Positions 28,855-37,544 are shown, counted from the stretch's first letter. The stretch is 55,493 nucleotides of DNA from an uncultured Steroidobacter sp. (GCF_937958065.1 NZ_CALFXI010000075.1:1-55493); one strand, 5' to 3'. The notes: generated from the sequence alone by a model not told the origin. A program made the numbers and translations.

Positions 28855-29118
28855 ATGACCGCGCCGCGTGGTGTGCACCAGCTGATCGAGCATCTGATCG
28901 AGACGCCCGCCGATCGCGGCTTGATTCGAACCAGTCCGGAGGTCCTGTTCGATCGCTTCGACGTGCCCGCGGAAGTGCGCGAAACGCTGCGTACCGGCGG
29001 GCGCGACGATTTGCACCGCTTGGGGATTCATCCCAATCTGGTGATCAAGTGGCTGATCTGGTCGGGCCGGCCGACCATGCCATTCTTTCCCATCGATTAT
29101 TACTTCGCGAGACGCTGA
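28855..29118 (+). CDS. Class III extradiol dioxygenase small subunit (LigA/CarBa-like)
   Basis: 87 residues, all helical, starting MTAPRGVHQLIEHLIETPADR with a later GGRDDLHRLGIHPNLVIKWL and a PFFPIDYYF end. This is the LigA-type regulatory or lid subunit of a two-component extradiol enzyme. Its ATG comes 1 base after the hydrolase stop and it ends 1 base before the large subunit, the expected coupled order. CarBa is of similar size. The protein has no metal ligands of its own. Confidence 0.88.
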   Translation: MTAPRGVHQLIEHLIETPADRGLIRTSPEVLFDRFDVPAEVRETLRTGGRDDLHRLGIHPNLVIKWLIWSGRPTMPFFPIDYYFARR

Positions 29119-29119
29119 C

Positions 29120-29929
29120 ATGGGCAAGATCGTGGGCGCGTTCGCCATGTCGCACGTGCTGGGAGCGCCCGGCGGGCTCGAAGAGCAGGCCGAGCGTGTG
29201 TTCGTTGGCATGAAGGAGCTGGGGCGCCAGCTGCGCGCCACTCATCCGACGCTGGTGATCGTGATCACGAGCGATCATCTGAACAATTTCCGCCTGGATC
29301 AGCCCATGCCGTTCGCTATCGGCACCGCCGATGCGTATACGCCTTATGGCGACATGGGCCTGCCGACGGATCAGATCCGCGGCAACGCGGCGTTCTCCAC
29401 CGGCTTTGCGATGTTTGCCAACGATCGCGGCTTCAAACTGGCCAAGCCGCCGCGGTTGCGTCCGGATCACGGCGTGATGATTCCGCTGGGCATCGTCGAT
29501 CCCAAGCGCGAGTTGCCGATCGTGCCGTTGTACGTGAACACGGTTTATACGCCGGCCCCGACGCCGCAAGAGAGCTGGCGTCTCGGTGAGCTGCTGCGTG
29601 CGTATGTGTCCGAGTACTGCACCGCTGAAGAGCGCGTTGCGCTGCTGGCGGGCGGCGGGTTGTCGCATTGGCTGGGCGTGCCCGAAGAAGGGCGAGTCAA
29701 CGAATCCTGGGACCGCTGGTTCATGGACACGCTGGCAACGGGCCAGGGCGCGAGCCTGGCCGCGCTCAGCAACGAGCAGATCCTGGCCGACGCCGGCAAT
29801 GGTGGCCTGGAAGTGAATTCATGGATTACGCTGGCGGGCGCGATCCCCGGTGCGACCGGCGAATGTTTGTTCTACGAGGCCATTCCCGCCTGGGCCAGTG
29901 GCATGGCCGGCATGGCCTTCCGCGTCTGA
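29120..29929 (+). CDS. Class III extradiol dioxygenase catalytic subunit (LigB/CarBb-like)
   Basis: 269 residues, LigB superfamily. By position the Fe(II) ligands are His12 (AMSHVLGAPGG), His53 (TSDHLNNF) and Glu231 (GGLEVNSWI); His183 (GGLSHWLG) is the likely acid-base residue. It cleaves a catechol next to the hydroxyls. With the hydrolase and CarAa-type oxygenase nearby, a 2,3-dihydroxybiaryl-type substrate, as for CarBaBb (2'-aminobiphenyl-2,3-diol), is the natural inference. Acts in the cytoplasm as a complex with the small subunit. Confidence 0.93.
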   Translation: MGKIVGAFAMSHVLGAPGGLEEQAERVFVGMKELGRQLRATHPTLVIVITSDHLNNFRLDQPMPFAIGTADAYTPYGDMGLPTDQIRGNAAFSTGFAMFANDRGFKLAKPPRLRPDHGVMIPLGIVDPKRELPIVPLYVNTVYTPAPTPQESWRLGELLRAYVSEYCTAEERVALLAGGGLSHWLGVPEEGRVNESWDRWFMDTLATGQGASLAALSNEQILADAGNGGLEVNSWITLAGAIPGATGECLFYEAIPAWASGMAGMAFRV

Positions 29930-29948
29930 CAAGAGATTCCATTCAACA

Positions 29949-30716
29949 ATGACGTCCTGGGATTTGTTGATCGCCGCGCTCGCGGCGGTCGGGGCCGGTG
30001 CGGTCAATGCATTGGCCGGCGGCGGCACACTGATCAGCTTTCCGGTGCTGGTCGCGTTGGGGGTGCCGCCAGTGGCGTCCAACATCACCAATGCTGTGGC
30101 GCTGTGCCCGGGCTACTTCGGCGCGACCATCGCGCAACTGCCCAATCTCAAAGGTCAGCGGGCCAAGGTCATGCTGCTGGTGCCGGTGGCGGTGCTCGGC
30201 GGTCTGGCCGGCGGCATGATCCTGCTGCGAACCGGCGAGCGCACGTTCACTGCACTGGTGCCCTGGATGATTCTCGCGGCTTCGCTGCTGCTTGCCGTGC
30301 AGGAGCCGGTGAAAAAATTCGTCACCAAGCGGTTGTCGAATCCTTCGCACAAGCATCACACGGCCGCGTTCTCGGCGCTGCCCATTGCGGCTGCCGCCAT
30401 CTACGGCGGATTCTTCAGCGCGGGCATGAGCGTGCTGCTGCTCGCCGTGCTGGGGCTGACGCTCGATGATTCATTGACGCGGCTGAACGCCCTCAAGCAG
30501 GTCCTGGCGTTCAGCGTCAATGTCGCTGCCGCGGTCTTCTTCCTGTTCTCGGATCAGGTCGTCTGGACCGCTGCCGTGGTCATGGCCATCGGCGCGCTCA
30601 TCGGGGGCGCCATTGGCGGCAAACTCGCCGGCAAACTGCCGCCCGCCGTCCTGCGCTGGGTCGTGGTGGTCGCAGGCGTTGCGATTGCCATCATCTACTG
30701 GGTGAAATCCCGCTAA
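29949..30716 (+). CDS. TSUP (TauE/SafE) family membrane carrier
   Basis: 255 residues with about eight hydrophobic helices in two repeats. The N-terminal GAVNALAGGGTLISFPVLVALGVPPVASNITNAVAL is the family signature, mirrored by YGGFFSAGMSVLLLAVLGL in the second half. TSUP proteins export sulfite, sulfoacetate or other organic anions. It is the last gene of the hydratase-oxygenase operon, 19 bp after the extradiol large subunit, so it probably exports or imports a pathway anion. A sulfite role would fit a sulfonated substrate and the TauD-type enzyme, but this is not proved. Confidence 0.85.
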   Translation: MTSWDLLIAALAAVGAGAVNALAGGGTLISFPVLVALGVPPVASNITNAVALCPGYFGATIAQLPNLKGQRAKVMLLVPVAVLGGLAGGMILLRTGERTFTALVPWMILAASLLLAVQEPVKKFVTKRLSNPSHKHHTAAFSALPIAAAAIYGGFFSAGMSVLLLAVLGLTLDDSLTRLNALKQVLAFSVNVAAAVFFLFSDQVVWTAAVVMAIGALIGGAIGGKLAGKLPPAVLRWVVVVAGVAIAIIYWVKSR

Positions 30717-30737
30717 TCGACCCCAGTCTCCCTGCAA

Positions 30738-30771
30738 GCCCGCCGCGCCTCGCGCGCGGGCGGGTGTCTTT
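30738..30771 (+). terminator. Probable terminator of the catabolic operon
   Basis: An imperfect GC-rich hairpin (GCCCGCCGCGC … GCGCGGGCGGG with one bulged base) ends in TGTCTTT, 22 bp after the TSUP stop. The U-tract is weak. Confidence 0.45.
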
Positions 30772-30834
30772 GGGCTGCCGGGCTCTCTACAATCGGCGGT
30801 CCAGTGCCTTTGCGTTCCGGATCTGGGGTTCATC

Positions 30835-32844
30835 ATGACTGCACCGAGCAACGATCTGCCGGTATTTTCTGCAATCAAGCCTGCTGAGGTGGAAGGCAGG
30901 ATACGCGCTCTGCTCGATTCCAACCGCGCCGAGCTGGAGCGGCTGTTGTCGAACAACGCGGCCACCTGGGACTCGCTGATCGTGCCGCTGGAGGAGATGC
31001 AGCACCGGCTGTCGCGCACCTGGTCGCCCGTCGGCCACATGAATGGCGTGGTGAATACCGACGAGCTGCGTGCCGCCTATAACGCCTGTCTGCCATTGCT
31101 CACGGCCTGGAACACGGATCTGGCGCAAAACGAACGGCTGTATCAGGCCTACGAGGCCGTGCTGAAGAACGAAGGCGCGCGGCTGTCGCCGGGTCAGCGC
31201 AAGCTGGTCGAGAATGCGCTCCGCGATTTCCGTCTGGCCGGCGTCGCGCTGCCGCCGGAAAAGAAGCAACGTTATAAGGAGCTGGTCGAGAAGCTGGCGA
31301 CTCTGCAGTCGAAATTCGACGAGAACGTGCTCGATGCGACCAACGCCTGGTCGCGCCTGCTCACCGATCCGAAACAAATCGATGGCTTGCCGGCGCCGAT
31401 CGTCGAACGTGCGCGCGCCGCCGCGGAAGCCAAGCAACAGGCCGGCTGGTTGTTCACGCTCGACGCGCCCAACTACATGGCCGTGATGATGCACGCGACG
31501 CACGAGCCGCTGCGTCGTGACTTCTATCATGGCTGGACCACCCGCGCGTCCGAACAGGACGGCAACGAAGGGCGATGGGATAACACCGCGCTGATGGATC
31601 AGATTCTCGCAGTCCGTCATGAAGTAGCGAATCTGGTGGGCTATCCGAATTACGCGGAATATTCGCTCGCGACCAAGATGGCGTCGTCGGTGCCCGAAGT
31701 GCGCGGTTTCCTCGATCAGCTCGCGACCAAGAGCAAGCCGGTCGCGCAGCAGGAGTTCGATGAGCTCACGAAGTTCGCGGGTCGCGAGCTGAACGCCTGG
31801 GACGTCGCGTTCTATGCCGAGAAGCTCAAGCGGGAGCGTTTCGATCTTTCCGAAGAGGCGCTGCGGCCTTATTTCCCGCTGCCGCGCGTGCTGTCCGGAA
31901 TGTTCTCGGTCGCCGAAAAGCTCTATGGCGTGAAGATCGCCGAGCGCACCGGCGTCGACATCTATCATCCCGATGTTCGTTTCTACGACATCCTGAACGA
32001 GGATGGCTCGCTGCGCGGCAGCTTCTTCGTCGACCTGTACGCTCGCGCCAAGAAGCGCGGCGGCGCGTGGATGGATGAGTGCGTCGGTCGCAAGCAGCTG
32101 GGCGGTGCCACCTCGTTGCCGGTCGCTTACCTGGTCTGCAACTTCATGCCGCCGGTCGGTTCGCAGCCGTCGCTGCTGACTCACTCGGAAGTCGTGACGA
32201 TGTTCCATGAGTTCGGGCACGGTCTGCATCACATGCTGACGCGCGTCGATTATCCGAGCATCGCGGGTATCAATGGCGTTGCCTGGGACGCAGTCGAGTT
32301 GCCGAGTCAGTTCATGGAGAACTTCGCGTGGCGCGCGGAAGTCATTCCGATGATTTCGGCGCATGTCGAAACTGGCGAGCCGTTGCCGGAAGCGGAGCTG
32401 CAGCGCTTGCTGGGTACGCGCACGTTCCACGCGGGCATGCAGACGGTGCGGCAGCTGGAGTTCGCGCTGTTCGATCTGCGCATTCACAGTGAATTCGTGC
32501 CGGGGGCGGCCAGCAAGATCATGCAGACCCTGGATGAAGTTCGGGCACAGGTTGCGGTGGTGAAGCCGCCGGCGTTCAATCGCTTCCCGAACAGCTTCCA
32601 GCACATTTTCTCTGGCGGCTACGCGGCGGGGTACTACAGCTACAAGTGGGCCGAGGTGCTGGCCGCCGATGCGTTCAGCGCGTTCGAAGAAGGCGGTATT
32701 TTCAATCGCGCGGTGTCGAGCAAGTTCCTGTCCTCGATCCTCGAGCAGGGCGGCAGTCGGGATGCGATGGACGCCTTCGTCGAGTTCCGCGGGCGCAAGC
32801 CGACCATCGAACCGTTGCTGAAGCAGTTGGGGCTCGCTGCGTAA
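30835..32844 (+). CDS. prlC: Oligopeptidase A, M3 family zinc metallopeptidase
   Basis: 669 residues, full length. Zinc site His458-Glu459-His462 in MFHEFGHGLHHML, with the third ligand Glu in the downstream ELPSQFMENF. DIYHPDVRFYDI, GSFFVDLYARAKKRGGAWMDE, SIAGINGVAWDAVELPSQ and YAAGYYSYKWAEVLAADAFSAFE are characteristic blocks. PrlC degrades signal peptides and other short peptides in the cytoplasm. It lies outside the catabolic island and is followed by the carbonic anhydrase gene. Confidence 0.96.
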   Translation: MTAPSNDLPVFSAIKPAEVEGRIRALLDSNRAELERLLSNNAATWDSLIVPLEEMQHRLSRTWSPVGHMNGVVNTDELRAAYNACLPLLTAWNTDLAQNERLYQAYEAVLKNEGARLSPGQRKLVENALRDFRLAGVALPPEKKQRYKELVEKLATLQSKFDENVLDATNAWSRLLTDPKQIDGLPAPIVERARAAAEAKQQAGWLFTLDAPNYMAVMMHATHEPLRRDFYHGWTTRASEQDGNEGRWDNTALMDQILAVRHEVANLVGYPNYAEYSLATKMASSVPEVRGFLDQLATKSKPVAQQEFDELTKFAGRELNAWDVAFYAEKLKRERFDLSEEALRPYFPLPRVLSGMFSVAEKLYGVKIAERTGVDIYHPDVRFYDILNEDGSLRGSFFVDLYARAKKRGGAWMDECVGRKQLGGATSLPVAYLVCNFMPPVGSQPSLLTHSEVVTMFHEFGHGLHHMLTRVDYPSIAGINGVAWDAVELPSQFMENFAWRAEVIPMISAHVETGEPLPEAELQRLLGTRTFHAGMQTVRQLEFALFDLRIHSEFVPGAASKIMQTLDEVRAQVAVVKPPAFNRFPNSFQHIFSGGYAAGYYSYKWAEVLAADAFSAFEEGGIFNRAVSSKFLSSILEQGGSRDAMDAFVEFRGRKPTIEPLLKQLGLAA

Positions 32845-32880
32845 CGCAGTCGCGGTCGTTTTTCCCTTAGAGGCAGATAC

Positions 32881-32901
32881 ACGGCGAGCACAGCTCGCCG
32901 T
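32881..32901. repeat. Hairpin between prlC and the carbonic anhydrase gene
   Basis: ACGGCGAGC, loop ACA, GCTCGCCGT: a perfect 9-bp stem ending 9 bp before the next start codon. No T-tract follows. It would put a structure close to the ribosome binding region of the carbonic anhydrase gene, or stabilise the prlC message end. Confidence 0.5.
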
Positions 32902-32910
32902 AATGGGGCA

Positions 32911-33447
32911 ATGACAATAGAAACCTACCAGGGCGTTGCGCCCAATCTGGGCGCTCGCGTCTACATTCATCCTGCCGCGGTCGTCATCGGCAAGGTGACC
33001 ATCGGCCACGACTCATCGGTGTGGCCGACCGCCGTCGTGCGAGGTGACGTGCATTCGATTCATATCGGCGCACGCACCAGCATTCAAGACGGCTCAGTCT
33101 TGCACGTCACGCACGATGGTCCGTATGCGCCCGGCGGGCGAGGGCTGGTCATCGGCTCGGATGTCACGGTCGGTCACCGCGTGACGTTGCATGCGTGCAC
33201 GATCGGCAACGCCTGCCTGATCGGCATGGGCGCGATCCTGCTCGACAATGTCGTAACGGAAGATTTCGTGATGATCGGCGCCGGCAGCCTGGTGCCGCCG
33301 GGCAAGCAGCTGAAGACAGGCGGGCTGTACGTTGGCAGCCCGGCGAAGCGGGTCCGCGATCTGACGCAGAAGGAAATCGAGTTCCTGACGTATTCAGCCG
33401 CGCACTACGTCAAGGTCAAGGACGAGTATCTGCGGGCGGGCGGCTGA
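32911..33447 (+). CDS. Gamma-class carbonic anhydrase family protein (YrdA-like)
   Basis: 178 residues of left-handed beta-helix hexapeptide repeats (IGHDSSVWPTAVVRGDVHSIHIGART, IQDGSVLHVTHD, VTVGHRVTLHACTIGNACLIGMGAILLDN). The zinc-binding His positions of gamma carbonic anhydrases are present (HVTHDG, VGHR, LHAC). Function in most bacteria is uncertain: some are active anhydrases, others not. Located after prlC and convergent with aroE. Confidence 0.9.
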   Translation: MTIETYQGVAPNLGARVYIHPAAVVIGKVTIGHDSSVWPTAVVRGDVHSIHIGARTSIQDGSVLHVTHDGPYAPGGRGLVIGSDVTVGHRVTLHACTIGNACLIGMGAILLDNVVTEDFVMIGAGSLVPPGKQLKTGGLYVGSPAKRVRDLTQKEIEFLTYSAAHYVKVKDEYLRAGG

Positions 33448-33470
33448 GCAAGCGACGTTTGTTTCGTTCG

Positions 33471-34301
33471 TCAGGCCTGCGCCTTGACGGCTTCGAGCAC
33501 GGGTTTCGTATCCGGCCTGATTCCGCGCCACAGCAGGAATGCTTCCGCAGCCTGCTCGACCAACATTCCCCAACCTGTTTCCGCTCGCCCCGCGCCGGCT
33601 GTTTTCGACCAGCGGGTGAAAGAAGTGTCGCCTTTGCCGTAAGCCATGTCGTAACACAACGTCGCCGGGCCGATGGCGGTGCGCGGAATGGGTGGAATGT
33701 CATCTTGCAGACTGGCGGAGGTGGCGTTGACCACCAGATCGAACACTCCGTCGCTCACGTCCTCGAACGTGCAGCCCCGCACGTTGCCCAGCAGCTCGAA
33801 TTCTTCGGCCAGTTCCAGCGCGCGATGCTTGGTGCGATTCGCAATCTCGATGCATTCCGGCGCCGCCGCCAGCAACGGCCCCATGACACCACGCGCGGCA
33901 CCACCCGCACCAAGTAACAAGATGCGGGCACCGGCGATATCGAAGCCCAGGTTGCGGGTGAGATCGGTGACCAGGCCGGCGCCATCGGTGTTGTCGCCGA
34001 GCAGGCCATCGCTCCTCCATGCCAGCGTATTCACGGCCCGCGCAATCTCGGCGCGGGGCGTGCGGTATCGCGTAACGATGTTCGCGGCTTGCTTGTGCGG
34101 CACCGTGATATTCAAACCTTTGCCGCCCGAAGCGAAGAACGCACCAACATCCCGCTCGAAATTCTCCGGTGTCACGGCCAGGCGCGTGTAGCTCATGGCC
34201 TGGCCGGTCTGCTTGGCGAACAGACCGTGAATGAACGGAGACCAGCTGTGCTGGATGGGATAGCCCACCACGGCGTAGCGATCGATGCTGGTGTCGTTCA
34301 T
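33471..34301 (-). CDS. aroE: Shikimate dehydrogenase
   Basis: 276 residues. It reduces 3-dehydroshikimate with NADPH in aromatic amino acid synthesis. YAVVGYPIQHSWSPFIHGLF at the start binds shikimate; GKGLNITVPHKQ holds the catalytic Lys; DNTDGAGLVTDL, ARILLLGAGGAARGVMGPLL (NADP fold) and ANRTKHRALELA follow. It ends 23 bp from the converging carbonic anhydrase gene and begins 6 bp after the hemB stop, so it may be co-transcribed with hemB. Confidence 0.97.
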   Translation of the reverse strand: MNDTSIDRYAVVGYPIQHSWSPFIHGLFAKQTGQAMSYTRLAVTPENFERDVGAFFASGGKGLNITVPHKQAANIVTRYRTPRAEIARAVNTLAWRSDGLLGDNTDGAGLVTDLTRNLGFDIAGARILLLGAGGAARGVMGPLLAAAPECIEIANRTKHRALELAEEFELLGNVRGCTFEDVSDGVFDLVVNATSASLQDDIPPIPRTAIGPATLCYDMAYGKGDTSFTRWSKTAGAGRAETGWGMLVEQAAEAFLLWRGIRPDTKPVLEAVKAQA

Positions 34302-34307
34302 GGCGTG

Positions 34308-35321
34308 TTACCTCGCTTCGCGGAGCCAGGCCGCCGCCTTCTTGGCGAAATACGTGAGAATCCCGTCCGCGCCGGCGCGGCGAATGGACATCAATGTTTC
34401 CAACACGATGGCGCGCTCGTCCAGCCAGCCATTGCGGAACGCGGCCATCTGCATCGCATACTCGCCACTGACTTGATAGACGAAGGTGGGCGCGCCGAAA
34501 GTATCTTTGACCCGACGCACGATATCGAGATAGGGCAGGCCGGGCTTGATCATCACCATGTCCGCGCCTTCCTGCAGATCGAGCGCCACTTCGCGCAGCG
34601 CTTCGTTGGTGTTCGCAGGATCCATCTGATAGTTGTACTTGTTGCCCTTGCCGAGATTGGCGGCCGAGCCGACGGCATCACGGAACGGACTGTAGAAATT
34701 CGACGCGTACTTCGCGGCATAGGCGAGGATGCGAGTGTTCACATGACCGCCCAGTTCGAGCGCCTCGCGAATGGCCCCGATGCGTCCATCCATCATGTCG
34801 CTCGGCGCGACCACGTCGGCGCCCGCTTCGGCATGCGACAGCGCCTGCTTCACCAGCGCTTCGACGGTGATGTCGTTCACCACATAGCCGGATGCATCGG
34901 TGATGCCGTCCTGGCCGTGGGAGGTGTAGGGGTCGAGGGCGACGTCGGTGATCACGCCCAGCTCTGGCACGGCTGCCTTCACCGCGCGCACTGCGCGCTG
35001 CGCCAGACCCTCGGGATTCCATGCCTCCGCGCCGTCGTTGCTCTTGGCGGACGGCTCCGTGACCGGAAACAGCGCCAGCGCCGGAATGCCCAGCTCCACC
35101 AGCGATTCGGCCTCGCGCACCAGCTCGTCGACGCTGACGCGCTCGATGCCGGGCATGCTGTCCACGCTCTGGCGCCGCGATTTGCCGTCGATCACGAACA
35201 TCGGATAGATGAGGTTGTCGGGGCTCAGCGAGGTCTCACGCATCAGGCGGCGCGAGAAGTCGCTGTAACGCATGCGGCGCAGGCGCGTGCTTGGGAATTC
35301 TCCTGACTCGAAATTAAACAT
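34308..35321 (-). CDS. hemB: Delta-aminolevulinic acid dehydratase (porphobilinogen synthase), zinc-independent type
   Basis: 337 residues. It condenses two 5-aminolevulinates to porphobilinogen in heme synthesis. The metal-site loop reads ITDVALDPYTSHGQDG with Asp in place of the Cys triad, so it belongs to the Mg/K-dependent class seen in Pseudomonas. Schiff-base lysines lie in AAKYASNFYSPFRD and VMIKPGLPYLD. Adjacent to aroE on the same strand, 6 bp apart. hemF further downstream is the other heme gene in the window. Confidence 0.97.
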   Translation of the reverse strand: MFNFESGEFPSTRLRRMRYSDFSRRLMRETSLSPDNLIYPMFVIDGKSRRQSVDSMPGIERVSVDELVREAESLVELGIPALALFPVTEPSAKSNDGAEAWNPEGLAQRAVRAVKAAVPELGVITDVALDPYTSHGQDGITDASGYVVNDITVEALVKQALSHAEAGADVVAPSDMMDGRIGAIREALELGGHVNTRILAYAAKYASNFYSPFRDAVGSAANLGKGNKYNYQMDPANTNEALREVALDLQEGADMVMIKPGLPYLDIVRRVKDTFGAPTFVYQVSGEYAMQMAAFRNGWLDERAIVLETLMSIRRAGADGILTYFAKKAAAWLREAR

Positions 35322-35481
35322 GACGGCTTCCGGCGGGCGTGACTGCCAAACTGTAGACGACCGAAGTCTACACCTGCGGACCCTCGAATTTATCGACTAC
35401 CCCGGGCGTCCAGGGTTCCATGGGGGCAAATGCGCCGTTGGCGCCGGGTGGCGGCTGACAGGCAAGTAGAGACCGGAGAAA

Positions 35482-36078
35482 ATGAAGCATATGCGTGAAC
35501 CGACCCGCTGCACCTGGGCATCGCTGGTGAGCAGCCCGCTCTACCTGGAATACCACGATCGCGAGTGGGGGGTGCCGGTGTGGGACGAGCGCACCCAGTT
35601 CGAGTTCCTGATCCTGGAGGGCGCGCAGGCCGGGCTGTCGTGGTCGACCATCCTCAACAAGCGCGACGGCTACCGTGCCGCTTTTGCCGGCTTCGATCCC
35701 GAACGCATCGCCAGATTCGGCAAGCGGGACGTGGCGCGTCTGATGAAGGATCCGGGCATCGTGCGCAATCGGCTGAAGATCGAGTCGGCCATCGGCAATG
35801 CCCGGGCGTTCCTGGAGTTCCAGGGCGATTTCGCCCGGCATCTGTGGAGTTTCGTCGGTGGCAAGCCGATCCAGAACAACATTGCCGAGCATGGCAAAGT
35901 TCCGGCGACCAGCCCGGAGTCGGATGCCTTGAGCAAGGATCTGAAGAAGCGCGGCTTCCGTTTCGTCGGCAGCACCATCATGTATGCGCACATGCAGGCG
36001 ACCGGCATGGTGAACGATCATCTCACCAGCTGCTTCCGCCACAAGCAGTGCAAGGCGTTGGCGAAGCAAGCCCGTTAG
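35482..36078 (+). CDS. tag: DNA-3-methyladenine glycosylase I
   Basis: 198 residues. It removes 3-methyladenine from alkylated DNA. LYLEYHDREWGVP, LEGAQAGLSWSTILNKRDGYR, VGNARAFLEFQ-like INGNARAF and LSKDLKKRGFRFVGSTIMYAHMQATGMVNDH are the conserved blocks. The zinc ligands (Cys near the start, the His of YHD and the NDHLTSCF pair) are in place. GGAG lies 3-4 bases before ATG 35482; an alternative ATG at 35491 is possible. Confidence 0.96.
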   Translation: MKHMREPTRCTWASLVSSPLYLEYHDREWGVPVWDERTQFEFLILEGAQAGLSWSTILNKRDGYRAAFAGFDPERIARFGKRDVARLMKDPGIVRNRLKIESAIGNARAFLEFQGDFARHLWSFVGGKPIQNNIAEHGKVPATSPESDALSKDLKKRGFRFVGSTIMYAHMQATGMVNDHLTSCFRHKQCKALAKQAR

Positions 36079-36085
36079 CGCGGGC

Positions 36086-36931
36086 TCACTCCGGAACCAG
36101 CCAGCGAACGTTCACGCCACCCGCGCCGTCCTCGGCCAATGCGGTGTGCGCCTCTCGCAGTGGGGTCGCGATCTCCTCGTCGAACTGCCAGGGCGGGTTT
36201 GCGATGATCAAGCCCGAGCCGTTCAAGCCGAGCGGCGAGTCCGCCGGTCGCACGCTCAGCTCCACCAGTAGCAGCTTTCGCAGTCCGGAGCTCTGCAGAG
36301 ACAGGTGCAGGCGCTGCGTCTCGCGACCCAGCTTGATCGGATACCAGAGTGCGAACATGCCGTTGGGCCAGCGGCCGAGCCCGAGCAGCAGCGCTTTCTC
36401 GACCTGCGTGAACTCGTTTTCCGATTCGTAGGGCGGATCGATCAGCACCAGTCCGCGATTTTCACGCGGCGGTAAGTATGTTTTCAGCGCGGCATACCCG
36501 TCGCCGCATACCACCGACACGCCGCGTCGCCCGCGCGTCGCCTGTTCGAGCGCCTGCGCTTCCGCGATCTGTTTTTCGACCAGCACGATACGATCGCCGG
36601 GGCGCAGATCGCGGGCGGCGAGCACTGGCGAGCCCGGATAGCGTTGTGTCGCGATCGGGGCGATCTCTTCCGGGGAACTAACTGCGTCCAGATAGCGCCG
36701 AAGATCGGGACTGGCACGAGCGATACGCAGCATGCGCCCCACGCCGTCCTGCCATTCGTTGCCGCGTAATGCATCATGGGACAGCAGGTCGTACCAACCT
36801 CGACCCGCGTGCGTGTCGAGATAGAACAACGGCTTGGGCTTGCGTTTGAGTCGTTCGAACAGGGCCAGCAGCACGATGTGCTTGTGGACGTCGGCGAAGT
36901 TGCCGGCATGGAACACGTGGCGATAATTCAC
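36086..36931 (-). CDS. rlmJ: 23S rRNA (adenine2030-N6)-methyltransferase
   Basis: 281 residues starting MNYRHVFHAGNFADVHKHIVL, the RlmJ/YhiR opening, with FYLDTHAGRGWYDL and the DPPY catalytic motif (LVLIDPPYESENEF). The end has GSGLIIANPPWQFDEE. It methylates A2030 of 23S rRNA. It converges with tag, ending 8 bp away, and is divergent from the lipoprotein gene. Confidence 0.96.
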   Translation of the reverse strand: MNYRHVFHAGNFADVHKHIVLLALFERLKRKPKPLFYLDTHAGRGWYDLLSHDALRGNEWQDGVGRMLRIARASPDLRRYLDAVSSPEEIAPIATQRYPGSPVLAARDLRPGDRIVLVEKQIAEAQALEQATRGRRGVSVVCGDGYAALKTYLPPRENRGLVLIDPPYESENEFTQVEKALLLGLGRWPNGMFALWYPIKLGRETQRLHLSLQSSGLRKLLLVELSVRPADSPLGLNGSGLIIANPPWQFDEEIATPLREAHTALAEDGAGGVNVRWLVPE

Positions 36932-36956
36932 GGCGGAACTTTAACGGGAGAAGCCC

Positions 36957-37493
36957 ATGATCGTACTGAATTCTCCAGCGCGAGGCTCTTCGTTCGTGGC
37001 GGTGCTGCTGCTGATGACGCTGAATGCTGGCTGCACCGGCAACTCGCGTGAGGAGACGAGTCGGCGCGCTGCAGCGGCCGAGCCCGCGTCGGTGGAGAGT
37101 CGCAGAGCAGTCATGGAGAACGAAAGCAAGAAGATGCCGCCGCAACGTGCGCCGGGCGAGGAGCGAGAGACCCCGCAAGGTTCCGGTGAAGTGCCGCCGC
37201 AGGTGCTCGCGATTTTCCAGGATGATCTGGCGCGTCGTGCGCTGGTGAAGCCCGAAGCGATCACCGTCGTGAGCGCGACCGAGCAGCAATGGTCGGATGG
37301 TTCGATGGGCTGCCCGCAACCCGGACAGATGTATACGCAGGCGATCGTGCCGGGCTATCGCGTCGTGCTGCAGGCGAACGGCGATCGATACACCTATCAC
37401 TCGGATCGCCGCGGCAACTTCATCCTGTGCTCGAACGGCCTGGCGTTCAAACCTGTGAAAGAGCAGGCGAAGGGGACAGCGCCGGCCGAATGA
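36957..37493 (+). CDS. Hypothetical lipoprotein
   Basis: 178 residues. A lipoprotein signal ends in LNAGC, with Cys26 as the modified residue. A low-complexity linker follows, and residues about 75-165 form a compact domain with VVSATEQQWSDGSMGCPQPGQMYTQ, PGYRVVLQANGDRYTYH and FILC. This W-x-DGS-x-GCP-x-PG pattern recurs in many hypothetical exported proteins but I know no assigned function. It converges on the large exported subtilase gene with a shared terminator between. Confidence 0.7.
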   Translation: MIVLNSPARGSSFVAVLLLMTLNAGCTGNSREETSRRAAAAEPASVESRRAVMENESKKMPPQRAPGEERETPQGSGEVPPQVLAIFQDDLARRALVKPEAITVVSATEQQWSDGSMGCPQPGQMYTQAIVPGYRVVLQANGDRYTYHSDRRGNFILCSNGLAFKPVKEQAKGTAPAE

Positions 37494-37497
37494 AACG

Positions 37498-37525
37498 AGG
37501 CCCCGGGCGTTGCCGCCCGGGGCCT
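37498..37525. terminator. Bidirectional terminator between lipoprotein and subtilase genes
   Basis: AGGCCCCGGGCG, loop TTGC, CGCCCGGGGCCT: a perfect 12-bp stem centred between stop codons at 37493 and 37545. No T-tract, but the stem is very stable and lies exactly between convergent genes. Confidence 0.65.
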
Positions 37526-37544
37526 GCAGCACGCAGCGTCGCGA

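Noticed and set aside
10417..30716. Insertion sequence or integrase-borne island
   Set aside because: No transposase, integrase, tRNA attachment site or terminal repeats could be found at the edges, so recent transfer is not shown by the sequence even though the content is accessory.
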